Source: Hordeum vulgare subsp. vulgare
Taxonomy: Eukaryota > Streptophyta > Magnoliopsida > Poales > Poaceae
Reading direction: 5' to 3'
Length of the DNA: 64,000 nt
Assembly (NCBI RefSeq): GCF_904849725.1
Contig: NC_058523.1
Span: 204,999,689-205,063,688, forward strand
Of this stretch, positions 35,431 through 47,200 are shown in pieces. The position numbers and the translations under genes were made by a program. A model generated the notes under the pieces. The model was not told the origin of the DNA. It did no database searches and saw nothing but the letters and a program-made list of their open reading frames with translations. How positions within the stretch are numbered: the first letter of the stretch is position 1; every line of letters begins with the position of its first letter.

Positions 35431-36160
35431 TCTAACTCCTCCTAATGATTCCAAACCATTCCAAGTTTTCTGTGATGCATCTTTGCAAGGTCTTGGTGGT
35501 GTTCTTATGCAAGACAAGAAAGTGGTATCTTATACATCTCGTTAGATGAAGACAAGTGATAAAAACTACCACACTCACGATCTTGAGTTGGCGGCAGTTG
35601 TCCATGCTTTGGTTACTTGGAGTCACCTCTTGTTGGGAAGGCAAGTTGAAGTCTACACCGACCACAAGAGTTTGAAACATATCTTCACTCAACCGAATCT
35701 CAATATTCGTCAGACATGTTGGGTGGAGATGATCCAAGATTACAATCCAAGCATTAACTATACTCCAAGCAAAGCGAATGTAATTGCAGATGCTTTATGT
35801 AGGAGGGCCTACTGCAATAATCTCATTCCCAAGCCATTCCAGCTAGATCTTTGTGAGTCTTCAAGGAAGCTCAACCTTCAAGTAGTTCCTCAACGTTTTC
35901 TTGCCAACCTTCAAATTTCTCCGACCTTGGAAGACCAAGTCCACCAAGCTCAACTTCTTGATGTGATGGTGAAGAAAGTGAAGATAGGCTTGGCTAAGAG
36001 CATTCCAAAGTATAAGTGCTTTCATGTTGATGACAAAGACACTCTATTCTTGTGGTTCCAAAAGGAGAGCTTAGAAAATTTATCATGGACAAAGCCCACA
36101 ATTCTCTCCTCTCGATACATCCAGGCAGTTCTAAGATGTATCGGGATCTCAAGGTAATCT
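35431..36160 (+). pseudogene. H1 pol: RNase H and integrase N-terminal region, decayed
   Basis: RNase H is marked by FQVFCDASLQGLGGVLMQ (first Asp near 35474), a TAG at 35543-35545, then THDLELAAVVHALVTWSHLL, VYTDHKSLKHIFTQ and a KANVIADALCRR end. This is a canonical Ty3/Gypsy RNase H with catalytic D and E visible. The frame 35546-36157 then runs into the linker and the start of integrase (HNSLLS, HPGSSKMYRDL, near 36090-36150 in shifted frames). Confidence 0.8.
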
Positions 36161-36920
36161 TATGGTGGACTCGTATGAAACGTGAGATTGCTCATTTTGT
36201 AAACGATTGTGATGTCTCGTAGAGTGAAGGCGGAAAATCAACATCCTGCAGGTCTTCTTCGTCCTTTGCCTATACCCAAGTGTAAATTTGATCATGTTGA
36301 GATGGATTTTTTCATTGGGTTTCCTAAGTCCAAGAGAGGGAACGATGCCATCTTTGTGGTCATCGACAAGCTGACTAAGTTGTCCACTTCCTTCTGGTCA
36401 AAGAATCTATTTCAGCAGCTTAGCTAATAGAGTTGTACACTTCAAAGTTAGTTTCTTTACATGGTGTTCCAAAGCTTATTTCTTAAGATCAAGGAAGCAT
36501 CTTTACTTCCAAGTGCTGGATTCCTTCTAATCTGGAATGGGCACCAAGGTCCATTTCATTACAGACTTCCATCCGTAGACTAGTGGTCAAGTGGTGAGAG
36601 TCCATCAAAATCTTGAAGGCATGCTCAGAGCGTGTGTTATCTATTTTGGCATGAAGTGGGAATACTGCCTCCCGTTTGCTTAATTCTAATAAAAAAATAG
36701 TTTCCAAGCAAGTTCAGTCAATGCCCCATTTGAGATTCTCTATGGCAGGAAGTGTCGTACCCTGCTCAATTGGTCTAAAACTGGTGAGCGTCAAATTCTT
36801 GGGAATGCCATGATCACAGAAGCAAAAGAAATGTGACGTGCCATTCTGAAAATCTCAAAGCAGCTCAATCTCGTGAGAAGAGTTACTATGATAGCAAGCA
36901 TCGTGACTTGGCATTCCAAA
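36161..36920 (+). pseudogene. H1 pol: integrase core, decayed and cut by element D
   Basis: The zinc-binding region ends NDCDVS followed by a stop, where CxxC is expected, so the second Cys is lost (36200-36225). The core shows FDHVEMDFFIGFP (first Asp, near 36310) and IFVVIDKLTKLS (36350-36385). After that, stops are frequent, with a PFEILYGRKCRT-like segment near 36725-36760 and AAQSREKSYYDSKHRDLAFQ at 36855-36918. The sequence breaks at the start of the LTR of D. A chromodomain, if present, is not in view. Confidence 0.75.
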
Positions 36921-38031
36921 TTGAAAGTGCGTTATATGAACTAGAGGGGGTGAATAGGAGATTTTTTTAAAATTTTATCACTTGGGAAATTCCTAGTGAG
37001 GAAAGTCCTCAGTCATGAACTGAGTACAACAGAAATAGTACAGGATCAGATGTGCAAAAACGTCTATAGCAAAGTACTCAATGAGATGTCGGAGATTCGG
37101 TTTGCACAGGTCACAAGTACAGGGTAAGAAGGTGAAGATTAACTCACATGAAGAATTTGAGGTGAGGAATTCAGAGAAACTTCTTAGTCAAATTCTTCAA
37201 ATGGTACAAATGAAAGTCTTCAACATGCAATCGAGGAAATGAGAAGGTTGAGGAAATAGAACCAGTTGCTCGATGAAGACAGTTGTTGACGACCAAGTTC
37301 CAACTGTTGTGAAAGTCGTACGTCTGGTTTGGAGCGGCTTGGTATTGAAACCAAAGGACAAACAGTCCCGAGACACACAATCCCTACCGTATTCTCCTTG
37401 AGCTAAGGACACACAGTCTTCGCCCAACACTTGGGGTAAGTCTTCAGGGCAGACTTCCAAACCCTCACAAACTCGGTCGCTCGGTGATCCACAATTGACT
37501 GTTGGATGCTCTAGACCATGACGCCTAGCCGTCTGGAGGATACATAGTCCTCAAAGGAAACAAGCATCGGTTGCACACAGGAATAACTTCTTCAGTGATG
37601 CTGAATCACTTGGGTTTTGGTTTGGGTTTGGGTGTTTGGGGTATTTCCTCACTTGATGATTTTCACTAAAAGGTTCTGAGGAATTTGGGTTGCTCTAAAT
37701 GACTAGTGTCAGTTTCTCTTGGAGCATCCAACTAGCTAGTGGTTGTGGGGGTGGCTATTTATAACCTCGGGAGCATCCCGACATGATTTGACATAAATGC
37801 CCTTTAATAATATGACCGTTGGGCGGATGAGATCTATGACAGGTGGCGCGTGGCGCGGCAACGGTCGGAACTTTCAACTATGAAAGTCCTCATGTCTCTC
37901 ATATTCCTCACTTTGAGGGTTTGGTAGATTTAGGCTGGGGTTGAGCATCACGAGGAAATTCATTCCATAGTTTTACCTCGACCCCCTTTAACAGTATGGT
38001 GTTCCTATGACTCATGTGTAAAGAAAATGAA
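36921..38031 (-). repeat. 3' LTR of element D, first part
   Basis: Starts TGAAAGTGCGTTATATGAAC and runs to the ATGAA target copy of the nested solo LTR. With 48538-48843 the original LTR was about 1417 bp. A TATA-like TATAAATAG is at 37755-37763 (minus strand). Confidence 0.8.
37755..37763 (-). promoter_or_regulatory. TATA-like box of the LTR of D
   Basis: TATAAATAG in a GC-richer context (CCGAGGTTATAAATAGCC), the best promoter candidate in this LTR. Confidence 0.55.
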
Positions 38032-41000
38032 TGTGGGCACCCCGACTTATGAGTCGAGATCGCCATGCGCAGTGATCCCAGAGATCAATGCTCACCGAAC
38101 ACAGATACCGAATAAAAGAGTCTTACATCCATACATACCGTTTGATACGATAAATGGCCACTTCGGTCGAGTCTTACATATATAGGGCCTTAAAGGCCTA
38201 CACTTGAAACTGAACCAATAGCGGAATTATTGGTTGAAAGCGTGAACCCATGCCATCAGCCTTAACCTACGGGCATTCTGACTGGGAAACATCCTAGCCC
38301 GCATGAACATCACCGAGTTAATCTTCGCCATATCCTGTTCTTGCATACCTGGTCAACGATAGAACCAGTGGCAAGCCAATGAGTACTTTGAATGTACTCA
38401 CAAACAGCCCATGACATGAGCAATGAAAGTTAAGGATAACAATATCATGCATCTTTAGTGTAACCCATCTGGGTGGAATGATCATGAATATGCATCGAGT
38501 TAAAGAATTACTCTTGAAGAACAGGTTACAGATATCAATATATCTCTCGAGGGCTAAACCATCCGGGTTCACCCTATATGCCAAGTCACTGAACTTGGTC
38601 ATATCATTGCTATCATAGCAACACCTTTCTCATCATCACACACTCACACACACTTGGTTTATGCGGAAACAACTGGACATAGTTTAAGCAGGATTACCCA
38701 ACTGTCCTTGACCATGGACACAGCTATTCGAATAGTTTACACTCTGCAGAGGTAGTAAGCTGGACTCATGAGATCCGGGAACCTTCCATGTCATCCACTA
38801 CTCACGGTATATCACATACCCGAGGTAAGTACGCGATCAATGCCTTTCCCGTGACGATACTAGACAAAGAGGTCCACTCGATTGGTACCCAGCCCACATG
38901 TTGTACGTCTTACGAGCACCAACTCTGGACAGTACCAAGCATGCGGGGACCAATAGTGTGACTGGAACTCGTAAAAATGGCATAGTCGTCCTACCCGGCA
39001 CGACCCCATCACGAGAGTGACCACACATCACTCCCGCCACTAGTAATGTGGCTCTTTGCTAGCATCGACCAGAGTAATTAACATAGCCTCGTCCCATAAG
39101 GGGTAACGTGGTCATACTGGTAAGGTTGGGACGGTCGACACATCATAAGTCTAATCCCATTTCCGAAACCATACTCACACAAATACCGGGTACATCACTT
39201 CACCAAAAGTGACCACCTAACTCATCATCACCCTCGGGCATTAGTGGCACCCGACGGGGTTTTCATAAACTCTTGCTTTATGACAACATCATGCTCATGA
39301 TAATACTACTGCTATCTTTACTTCTCAACATGGTATTAGCATGACCCCCAAGGGGTAGAGTCAAGCTCAATGCAAATGCTCCGGAGGAGCCTTCGGTAAA
39401 ATCATATCAAATGATTACCGGCACTTATGATCATATGCAACGGGAATACTTGCTATTTTAACATGCAAAGTATCATATGCTCAGTCATGGTCAAAGGTGT
39501 AACGACCAAGATGCGATCCTTTCCGATCTGGGGGTCGAGGCCCCCGAATAGGAAAGAAGCGCATCTAAGTGTTTCGCAAGCAAGTAAACATAGCACATAA
39601 TAATAAATATAGTAGACAATCTGGGATTCAACTGTCTTCTTATTAATAATACAGAGTACAACGCAGATACAAATAAGGTAGTTCCGGTACGGACTACAAA
39701 ACAAGGGAAATGCTATGCTACCCGCTGCAGGCCCACGATCACGACCACGGCTCAGTCCTCTGGATAGTTCACGTAAAGGCGATCTGTCTCCTCTTCGTAC
39801 TGCCACGACAGCTGGGTGCCGTCGGGATCATCTGCCTCTGGGATACCTGTACCTGCTGGGAGTTTCGGAGGAATCCGTGAGTCACGGGGACTCAGCAATC
39901 TAAGACCTTGGTGCCAGAACTAGTCATGTTATTGGGTAAGGAAGGGGTGAAGTGTTTCAGGCTGCTGCATCCTAAGGTTGAATAAGTGGCTAGCTTACGC
40001 AAAGGAGAAGTGACAGTGTTCTATACTAACGATCGTGAATACTTGATCAGAAAGTGATCCTGAACACCTACCTACGACATTCATAACCCCACCGTGTTCC
40101 CGATCGAAGAGAGATCTTCGAACGGACAGTCACGGTTACGCACACAGTTGGCATATTTTATTAGTTTATGTTTAAGTTTTCTAATACCGGATGTTAACAA
40201 AATATTCCAAGTTGCCACATAACCGCGGGCACGGCTTTCCGAAAGATTAAACCCTACAGGGGTGCTCCAACTAGTCCATCACAAACGAACACAGGCCGCA
40301 AAGTCATCCTCTATCACGAATCTCGTGATCTCGTCGGATTCCTTAGAGGAAAGCCTCAACTCTGGGGAAAACCAAAGCTTCACCGGAATTCCTATACGCA
40401 AGATATACCGCTAAGGTAAGACAAGGCTAGCAGGACCTCCCGACGTGTCGACGACCCTGATAAGAGCCGCGTATATCAGTCTCAGGACACGCCGGATGAG
40501 CGATGGTTACCACGCCAAAACTCCGAGTTGCCCCGGGGAGCGTAATAAGCTGCTCTGGTTTGGACCAACACTCATGAAGGGCACTGGCCCGGGTTGTTGA
40601 TTAAGAAACCTCGGGGTAGCTATTCCCTATGCAGTTTATTATTAAGTGATTAGCAAATAGTACCAATGTTGGGTCCTGCCGGACAAGCCTTAACCTACGC
40701 GATTTATCAAGGGGGTCCCCATAACAACCCCGAACGTGTTAGGAGCGATCATTATGGAATCAAACACCGGTAACCGGTAACTAAGGCGGCAATAACGGAA
40801 CAAGACACCCGGCAAAAGGCTGGGCCTCCCGTCATTTACCAAATATATAGATACATTAAATAAATAACAGAAAATTAATATAATGATATCAAGCTCATGG
40901 CAACTCATGAGTTATAAACACCTGCAACTAACAATGCTAACGTTAGTAGCTGAGCAAGCCTACCTAGCCATGCAAATTTGCTAGGAAAGAGTAAGGTGTT

Positions 41001-42914
41001 TAGGCTCATGGCATATGAAGAAGCAATATATTTTCAGTGGTAGGCAGCGAGCAATAACGTGGAATCGAAACTAACATAACAAGTCTAGATATGGGATCAA
41101 GGTCATGTCATCTTGCCTGTGATATCCTCAGCTTGGAATGGTTCTGGATCGTCCTGCACGTACTCTCCTGACTCCACGTAATCAGTCTCCGCTCCCGGTG
41201 CTACCCAACACAAAAATAACAGCCAATGAACAGCAGCACCACAAAATGCAACAATCACATGATGCATGAGATGAAAGTTGAGCATGCACCACTATTTCTA
41301 ACACTAGCACAAGCAGGATAAACTACAACAAGTTCCTGGACATAACTTTGCACTAAACTATTTGGTATGCATGGGAATGATATGAATAGATGCATCTCGT
41401 GAAAACGGTGCAAAACCATATAAGGAACTTTGCAAACGGAGCTACGGATCAACGGGAATCAACGAAACACGATATGAAGCCCTACGTGAAAGATTCATCA
41501 CCACTCACACAATTGGCACAAATCTGGTGTTCCCAGGTTGCCAAGACATATATTAACCCAACATGAATGAAATGGAGCAAGGTAGAACACCCCAACAACA
41601 ATTGAACACAAACTTTGAACAAAAAGTCAAAACTACGCAATCTGCCAGTTTCTGCATCTTAGCTGTTTGTGAGCAACATGCAACATAGCTACAGGTCTTC
41701 AAATGTGACACATAATATATGTGGTTGTTGCCGACCAAGGACACTACAATCTCCAGCAAGAATCACAGCAAAAGGAATTAAACTCTAGAAGTTACAAGGC
41801 CACAAACTTTCCCAAAACCATCAGTTCTCAGGGACTTCGTGAAAATTCCTGCACCTGAGATTCTGTTTCTGTTCTGAAGCTTTTTGACAGCAATCAAAAC
41901 ACAAGCTACTGGACTCCAAATGACTTGAAAATTTACAGGAAGCTTCAAAAACATCCCAGGTTCATAACACTAGCACTGAACTAAGTCCAGTTCCCAACTG
42001 AATGACCAGCACAACCTTATCTACAGGGGAAGAAAATGTTTTCAGCATTCCAGACTTAGTGAAAATTTTCAGAGTTCAAAAATCTGGAATTTTTCCAGCC
42101 ACATGCCCACTTTGTCTAGGCATAGTTTGCACACACAAGTTCCCAAGAGGTGTTTGACACCACTATGGTATTGAGCACAAACCCCTACAACTAACACACC
42201 AAGATCCATGCCTTTGGGCTCCATCTATATCATGGAAACAAAGCCCAAACTTTCAACAAAATGAAAATGCAAATCCATAAGGTATGCTTTTAAGATGACA
42301 ATTACCTAGGAGAGTTTCACGTGCACAATGACAAAGTGACATGGGGGTTTGAACCCCATGTTTGTGTCATACACATCAACAACACCAACACACATGAGCC
42401 AACCCCACACACACAATATGCCCTCTCTCATATTAAACATGAGGAGGTGCACCACTTGTAAAGGTGGGGAGGTCTACACCACCCACATATCTAGGATGAC
42501 ACAAATCTAGTCCTACTAGAACTAGTTAGAGCATACAATAGCTACACTCCCTAAATGAATCCAACACCACCACACACTACTACTCATGAGCACATCAATG
42601 CTCTTCATGCCTTGCCATGGGTGAGGCTCTCACACACATATCTATACTGGAGCTACCACAAGCTAATGCACACACATCACAATCTACTAGCCCCACATGG
42701 TGCACTCCAAGCACAAGGGAAACACACTCACATGCACATCTCTCACAAGCACAACCACACACACTACATCACCTAGCTCAACTATAACAGCAAGGGAAAA
42801 AAATACATAATTCCATGGACACCTTTGGTAGGCACAAGATCAGCAATAGTAAGAAGAGTGTTTAAAAAAATGTAGCAGAAGAAAAAAAAACAACAGGGAA
42901 AGAATACGATAGCA

Positions 42915-42990
42915 AGAGGGGTCAGGATTTGAACCCTGAACCTCCTGATGCTCTCTACTGCACCCACCCACTCTACTATGCCCATGGGGC
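42915..42990 (-). other. tRNA-like module 3 in the Sukkula-like solo LTR
   Basis: A-box-like TAGTAGAGTGG (42978-42968) and B-box GGTTCAAATCC (42935-42925), 43 bp apart, on the minus strand. The B box fits the consensus exactly. Confidence 0.55.
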
Positions 42991-43079
42991 TCGACAGAGA
43001 AGGACCCAAACAGAGGTTAAACTCTGTTGTGCTGCCCTACTGCAAATCAGAAAGGAAACAGGCAAGATAAAAAGGGGGG

Positions 43080-43160
43080 GTGCAACGCATGGGATTCGAA
43101 CCCTGCACCTGACGATAACACAAACACACATCTCCCACTGCGCTGCTGTTACTGATGTTA
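43080..43160 (-). other. tRNA-like module 2 in the Sukkula-like solo LTR
   Basis: A-box-like CAGCGCAGTGG (43145-43135) and exact B-box GGTTCGAATCC (43102-43092), 43 bp apart. Confidence 0.55.
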
Positions 43161-43227
43161 ACAGGAGAAGGGAAAAAGGCAAGGTAATCTACCAGCAACA
43201 TAATCAAAACAAAATATCAAAAGGGCG

Positions 43228-43310
43228 CCGAGGGGGGGACTCGAACCCTGGACCTCTCATCAGGCGCATGCATATGACAGAGAGATACTACCATCAGGCT
43301 ACGAACCGGA
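43228..43310 (-). other. tRNA-like module 1 in the Sukkula-like solo LTR
   Basis: The most tRNA-like of the three: TAGCCTGATGGTAG (A box 43301-43291) and exact B-box GGTTCGAGTCC (43247-43237) inside CCAGGGTTCGAGTCCC. The boxes are 54 bp apart, about 10 more than in modules 2 and 3. I could not fold a full cloverleaf, so no tRNA gene is claimed. Confidence 0.55.
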
Positions 43311-43919
43311 GACTGGCTAAGACTAGAAGGTAAAACAGAAAAACACGCCTCTCACGAGAAGCACTCCGCCGGCGGCCGGACCCGAGGACGCTGGCGGCGC
43401 CACTCCCGGCCACCACCGGTAGTGGAAACCATCGGCGGGGCCCGCGGGACTCTCAGGGGCTCCATTCCCGCCCTGAGCACGGGAAAAGGTCCCTCCTTTG
43501 GCTGCCCGGAACGGCAGCGGCGTTCCCTGCCGCTGCAGCTGTTAAGCTGCACCGGCTAGCTGCTGCTGCTACTGCTAGCGCCTACCGCTGGCTGCTGCTG
43601 CTGCTACTACGCGTCGATCTGCTACCAACACTGTGCTACACCGCTACGCCTCGCCTCTCCTCTCGACAACGCACGCACAAGCTCGGCACAGAACAGCCGC
43701 TACTGCTCCTCTATCCTGCTGCTACTACGAACAGAGGAAGCATGCGCCCGACGGGACCGAGCCGGTCCGCGGCGGAGGAAGGACGGGGAGGGCGCGGCCT
43801 CACCTTGGGAGAAGATGGGGCGCCGAACGGGGAGGAGGACGCCGAAGAAGCTCCTCCGACGTAGACCGAAGCAGGGAAGGGGACTCCCGGTTTGCCCTGT
43901 TGATGAGGACGAGCTCGAC

Positions 43920-43937
43920 GGGGGGGGGGGGGGGGGG
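43920..43937. repeat. G18 homopolymer
   Basis: Eighteen consecutive G in the GC-rich part of the inner solo LTR. Length is likely to be unreliable in sequencing and could vary. Confidence 0.9.
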
Positions 43938-44194
43938 CGCTCCACAGGGTCCTAACGCCGAGAATGGGACGCGGGGAGCCACCCCGAGCCCCCGGACATG
44001 ACGACGGCGGCGAACGGAGGCGGGGCGCGACGCCACCGGCGACGTCTACTGCTCTCTGTCCTGCTTCTCTCTGCTATCTTACGTGACAGAGAAGAAGGGA
44101 GAGAGATGGGAACGAGATGGGGGAGAGAGAGGTGGCGGCGGCGGCTGAGGGGAGAAGAGGAACCCTAGGCTTCGGGCACGGACGCCAACGCAAC

Positions 44195-44201
44195 TTATAG
44201 G
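44195..44201 (-). promoter_or_regulatory. TATA-like box of the Sukkula-like solo LTR
   Basis: CCCTATAAGTTGC on the minus strand, upstream of a leader rich in CT runs. Plausible LTR promoter; not testable from sequence. Confidence 0.45.
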
Positions 44202-47200
44202 GGGCCCTCGACATGCTGCTCACGGCGCCGTCAGCTCTCTCTCTCTCACGTGACTGACGGAAAGAGGACAGCGAGGAAAGGAGAATCGCCGTCAGGAAGT
44301 AGGGAGGGGGCTTCACGTGGGCTCTCTCTCTCTGGAGGGTGCAGCTGGGCCGGGAGGAGAAAGAGGCCCATGCTGTCCAGGCCAAGAAATAAAGCTGGGA
44401 GGGAATTCTTGTTAGTTTTAAACACACTCAAGAAAATAACCCACCTAAGCTGTTGTGGCAAAAATCAAAAGGAAAATTCTGCTGGACTTAAGGAATTTTT
44501 GCCCAATAGGGAAAAATAGGAATGCAATATTTGGAGATGTTTGAAATAAATGCAAAACAGCCATTAAGCTAGTGTTTTGAATTTTCTTGCACCACTAAAA
44601 CCCTAAGAACAAACCAGAAAAATTGCACCCCCTCATAAGCACATTTTATCTACCCACTAGACATTTTAGAATCATCTTTGGAAAGAAGGAATTTTGACAA
44701 GAATAAAAATAGGAGGGAAAAGGAATTTAAAAGGCAAGAGCTTAAAAAGACTAGCACACCCTCTTGCATCACACACACCATTATCACATGCATCACAAGG
44801 TAGTGCAAAACCACCACTTAATCCTAGCAAGATCACATGCACTCACAACACCACAACACTACTCCTATTAAACTCAAATTCAACATGATCATGGCATGCA
44901 ATCATAAGTATGGCAAGGAATGATATTAATTCATGCATGCAAGGGAAGTAAGCACTAGGGAACACACATGAATTCATGGCACAAAATGATAACATCAAGA
45001 TCTCCGACAAGGTGGCCCCACATGGAAGGTTACAAGAAGGGAAAGTTCTACACTTGGGGCATTACAAAAGGGCTGCTTGCCTTCCAAACACAAGTCCTCG
45101 GGGTCTTTGTGGTCTTCCGCTCCAACTCTGAATACTCCGTCTACCCGTCAACTATCGTGAGAAACAACTACAGTAAGCCACACAGCAAGTAGAAACAGAA
45201 GTGTCCTATGAACATAAATTTTATTTTTCTTGGACCTCTATGGTCATAGGAAAAATACCTGAAGCTTGATATAGGATATTTGGATCATCAGGGGATTTTG
45301 AATGGATGAAAGGAGGAATAGACGACCATTGAAGAAGCCAACAGAAATCATTCTGTTAAAAATGAGTGGAGGCATCCATTTAATAGAGAATGATTTTAGA
45401 AATATTTAGGAAGTGGTTTCACTGGATTTGGAGTTGGTATGAACATTCTAAAGATTTTACAATGTGGAATAAATAGCAAAGGGGGTTATTTATTTGATGC
45501 AACAGAAATATGGCAAGCAAAAAATATTTAATGAAATTAGACATTTAGAACAATATTCTAGGAGTCTCTAGAATTTTGAATCACCCCATTTGGAGTTGAT
45601 TTGGAACCTATAGGATTTTTGAAAGCTAGGACAATTATATCCAGATTTGTATTTTAATAAATACACCACAAAAATTTGCTCTGGAAAAATGTGCAAAGCA
45701 CATATTTGGATAGGTTTTGAATTTAGGGACCTACATAAATTTGAATCATTAGAATCGGAGCTAAAATGAATTTGTAATCGATTTTTCAAGTAAATCAGAA
45801 ATAGGAAAAACAGAAAAGGGCTCAGCCTGGGGGGGTTATCTTGCGCACATGGCGAAGAAGAGGGAGATGGGTCGGCCCAGCAGTTCCCAGCGCCAGCAGA
45901 AGGCCAAGCGGGAAGGCGCACTGGGAGGGTTCCGCCTCCACTTAAGGCACTAGGCCCGGCTCGGTGACTTACAGGGAGGGCCCCCTGGCCAGGGCCTTCT
46001 CCTACCTCCTGCTCGCACGCAGGGGAGGCAGGGAGGAAAGTTCGGTCGAGGGAGGAGATCCTGAGATGGCTCCGGCCACCCCCCGGCGGTGCGCCGGCTA
46101 CCGGCGTGCTCGGGGCAGTTAGCCACACCCGTTCCCCTGCTCAGCACCTGCAGGGGAGGGCTGCAAGGGTGCCGGCGACGAGGCTACGGGGAGGCCGTCT
46201 ACCCCCTGGTTTCAGCACCAGCAGCGAAGGGAGAGAGCTGGAGGTGCTGCGGAGGAGTTGCGGTGGCTTGGGGGTCTCCGGCAAGAGTGGAAGGAGGCGA
46301 GGCGAGGTTCCGAGCGCGCCAGCCCGTGGGGAGGCCGGAGCTCTACCCCGCGGCCATGAAAGAAGGATGAGGAAAGTAAGTCTTAGGGGAGAAGGGAGAG
46401 CTCGAGGGGGTTCACATGGGAAGAGGAGGAGGACCTGAGGGAACCAGATAGGCATGGGGGTGAGGAGATATGAGAGGGGAAGGCCGAGAGAGCTCGGGAG
46501 CTCTCTGGAACTCTCGGTGCTTGGTCGCCACGCACCCAGGAGGAGCTTGGAGGCTAGCTGATGGTGGGGAGCGGTTTGAACGGTCAAAAAAAAGGGCTGA
46601 GACATACTGGGACATGCTGGCTCGGCTAGGTGTGGCCTGGAGGAAGGAGACAAGGTGCAGAGCTTTCTAATTGCAGGTCAGGGTGGAGGTCACCACGGCC
46701 ACATGTGCCTACAGGGTCCTAATGACCAGTCAAAGATGTCTGGGAGGTGGGGCATGCTACCTGGAAGGTGAGTGAGGAGTTCGGTCCCTAGTGGAGTTGA
46801 TTTGAATAGGTTTTGACTGGTGATAAGTTTGCAGCAGAAAACTTAGGGCTACTAATGAGGGCACTAATAGGAGAGATAATGGGGAACAAGCATGTCTAGT
46901 AGTGCTAGCTATACAAGGACTACATCTATGCCAAGTTTGAGATCAAGAGGAGAAGGGTAGCTAGTACTTGCTGTACAAGCTACATTTCAGCCAGAAATCT
47001 ACTTGAAGAGGTGCTGCTCATTTTTCCTACATGTGCATGCCATCTATTGGTTGGAAATGAAACATTGACACACTAGAGAGGCTCTGGAAAGGATTGGGAG
47101 CCTTGGGCTAAGCAGAAGTATGAGAAGAGAGGTTAAAATTGTTCTTTCAAGGGTAAAATGAGAGATAGTCACAAAGGGTCCTTCTCCAATAATTGACCAA

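Larger units (their letters stand above)
7947..36920 (+). mobile_element. Host element H1: fragmented plus-strand Ty3/Gypsy element with a Sukkula-like LTR
   Basis: Its pieces are 7947-13211, 23225-23744, 24364-24888 and 34334-36920; each join is explained by a younger insertion with a target duplication. Order: LTR end, iMet-type primer site, gag, zinc knuckle, retropepsin, RT with YLDD, RNase H, integrase with a damaged HHCC. This is the Ty3/Gypsy order, and the protein motifs look like the Del/Tekay branch. The LTR end resembles the barley Sukkula LTR. The integrase end and 3' LTR lie beyond element D, outside the window. Stops and frameshifts occur in every domain. Confidence 0.75.
39498..45066 (-). 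mobile_element. Sukkula-like solo LTR, 5569 bp, nested in the previous solo LTR
   Basis: TGTAACGACCAAGATGCG...TGGGGCATTACA with a perfect target duplication AAAGG (39493-39497, 45067-45071). Minus orientation: it starts TGTAATGCCCCAAG and ends GCATCTTGGTCGTTACA, the same end motif as the H1 LTR. A pyrimidine-rich leader with a TATA-like box (44190-44210) is followed by a GC-rich stretch (about 43340-44220), three tRNA-like modules (42915-43310) and AT-rich sequence. No gag, pol, primer site or second LTR, so a solo LTR. The ORFs within are not credible as protein. Confidence 0.78.

Noticed and set aside
42915..43310. Functional tRNA genes
   Set aside because: A and B boxes are present but I could not build acceptor and anticodon stems; reported only as tRNA-like modules.
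43352..44036. Proline/arginine/serine-rich ORFs on both strands
   Set aside because: GC-rich LTR sequence opens all frames; no domain, no conservation with the H1 LTR.
45568..46653. Frames of up to 186 codons on both strands
   Set aside because: GC-rich part of the 4.9-kb solo LTR; low-complexity composition and overlapping frames on both strands.
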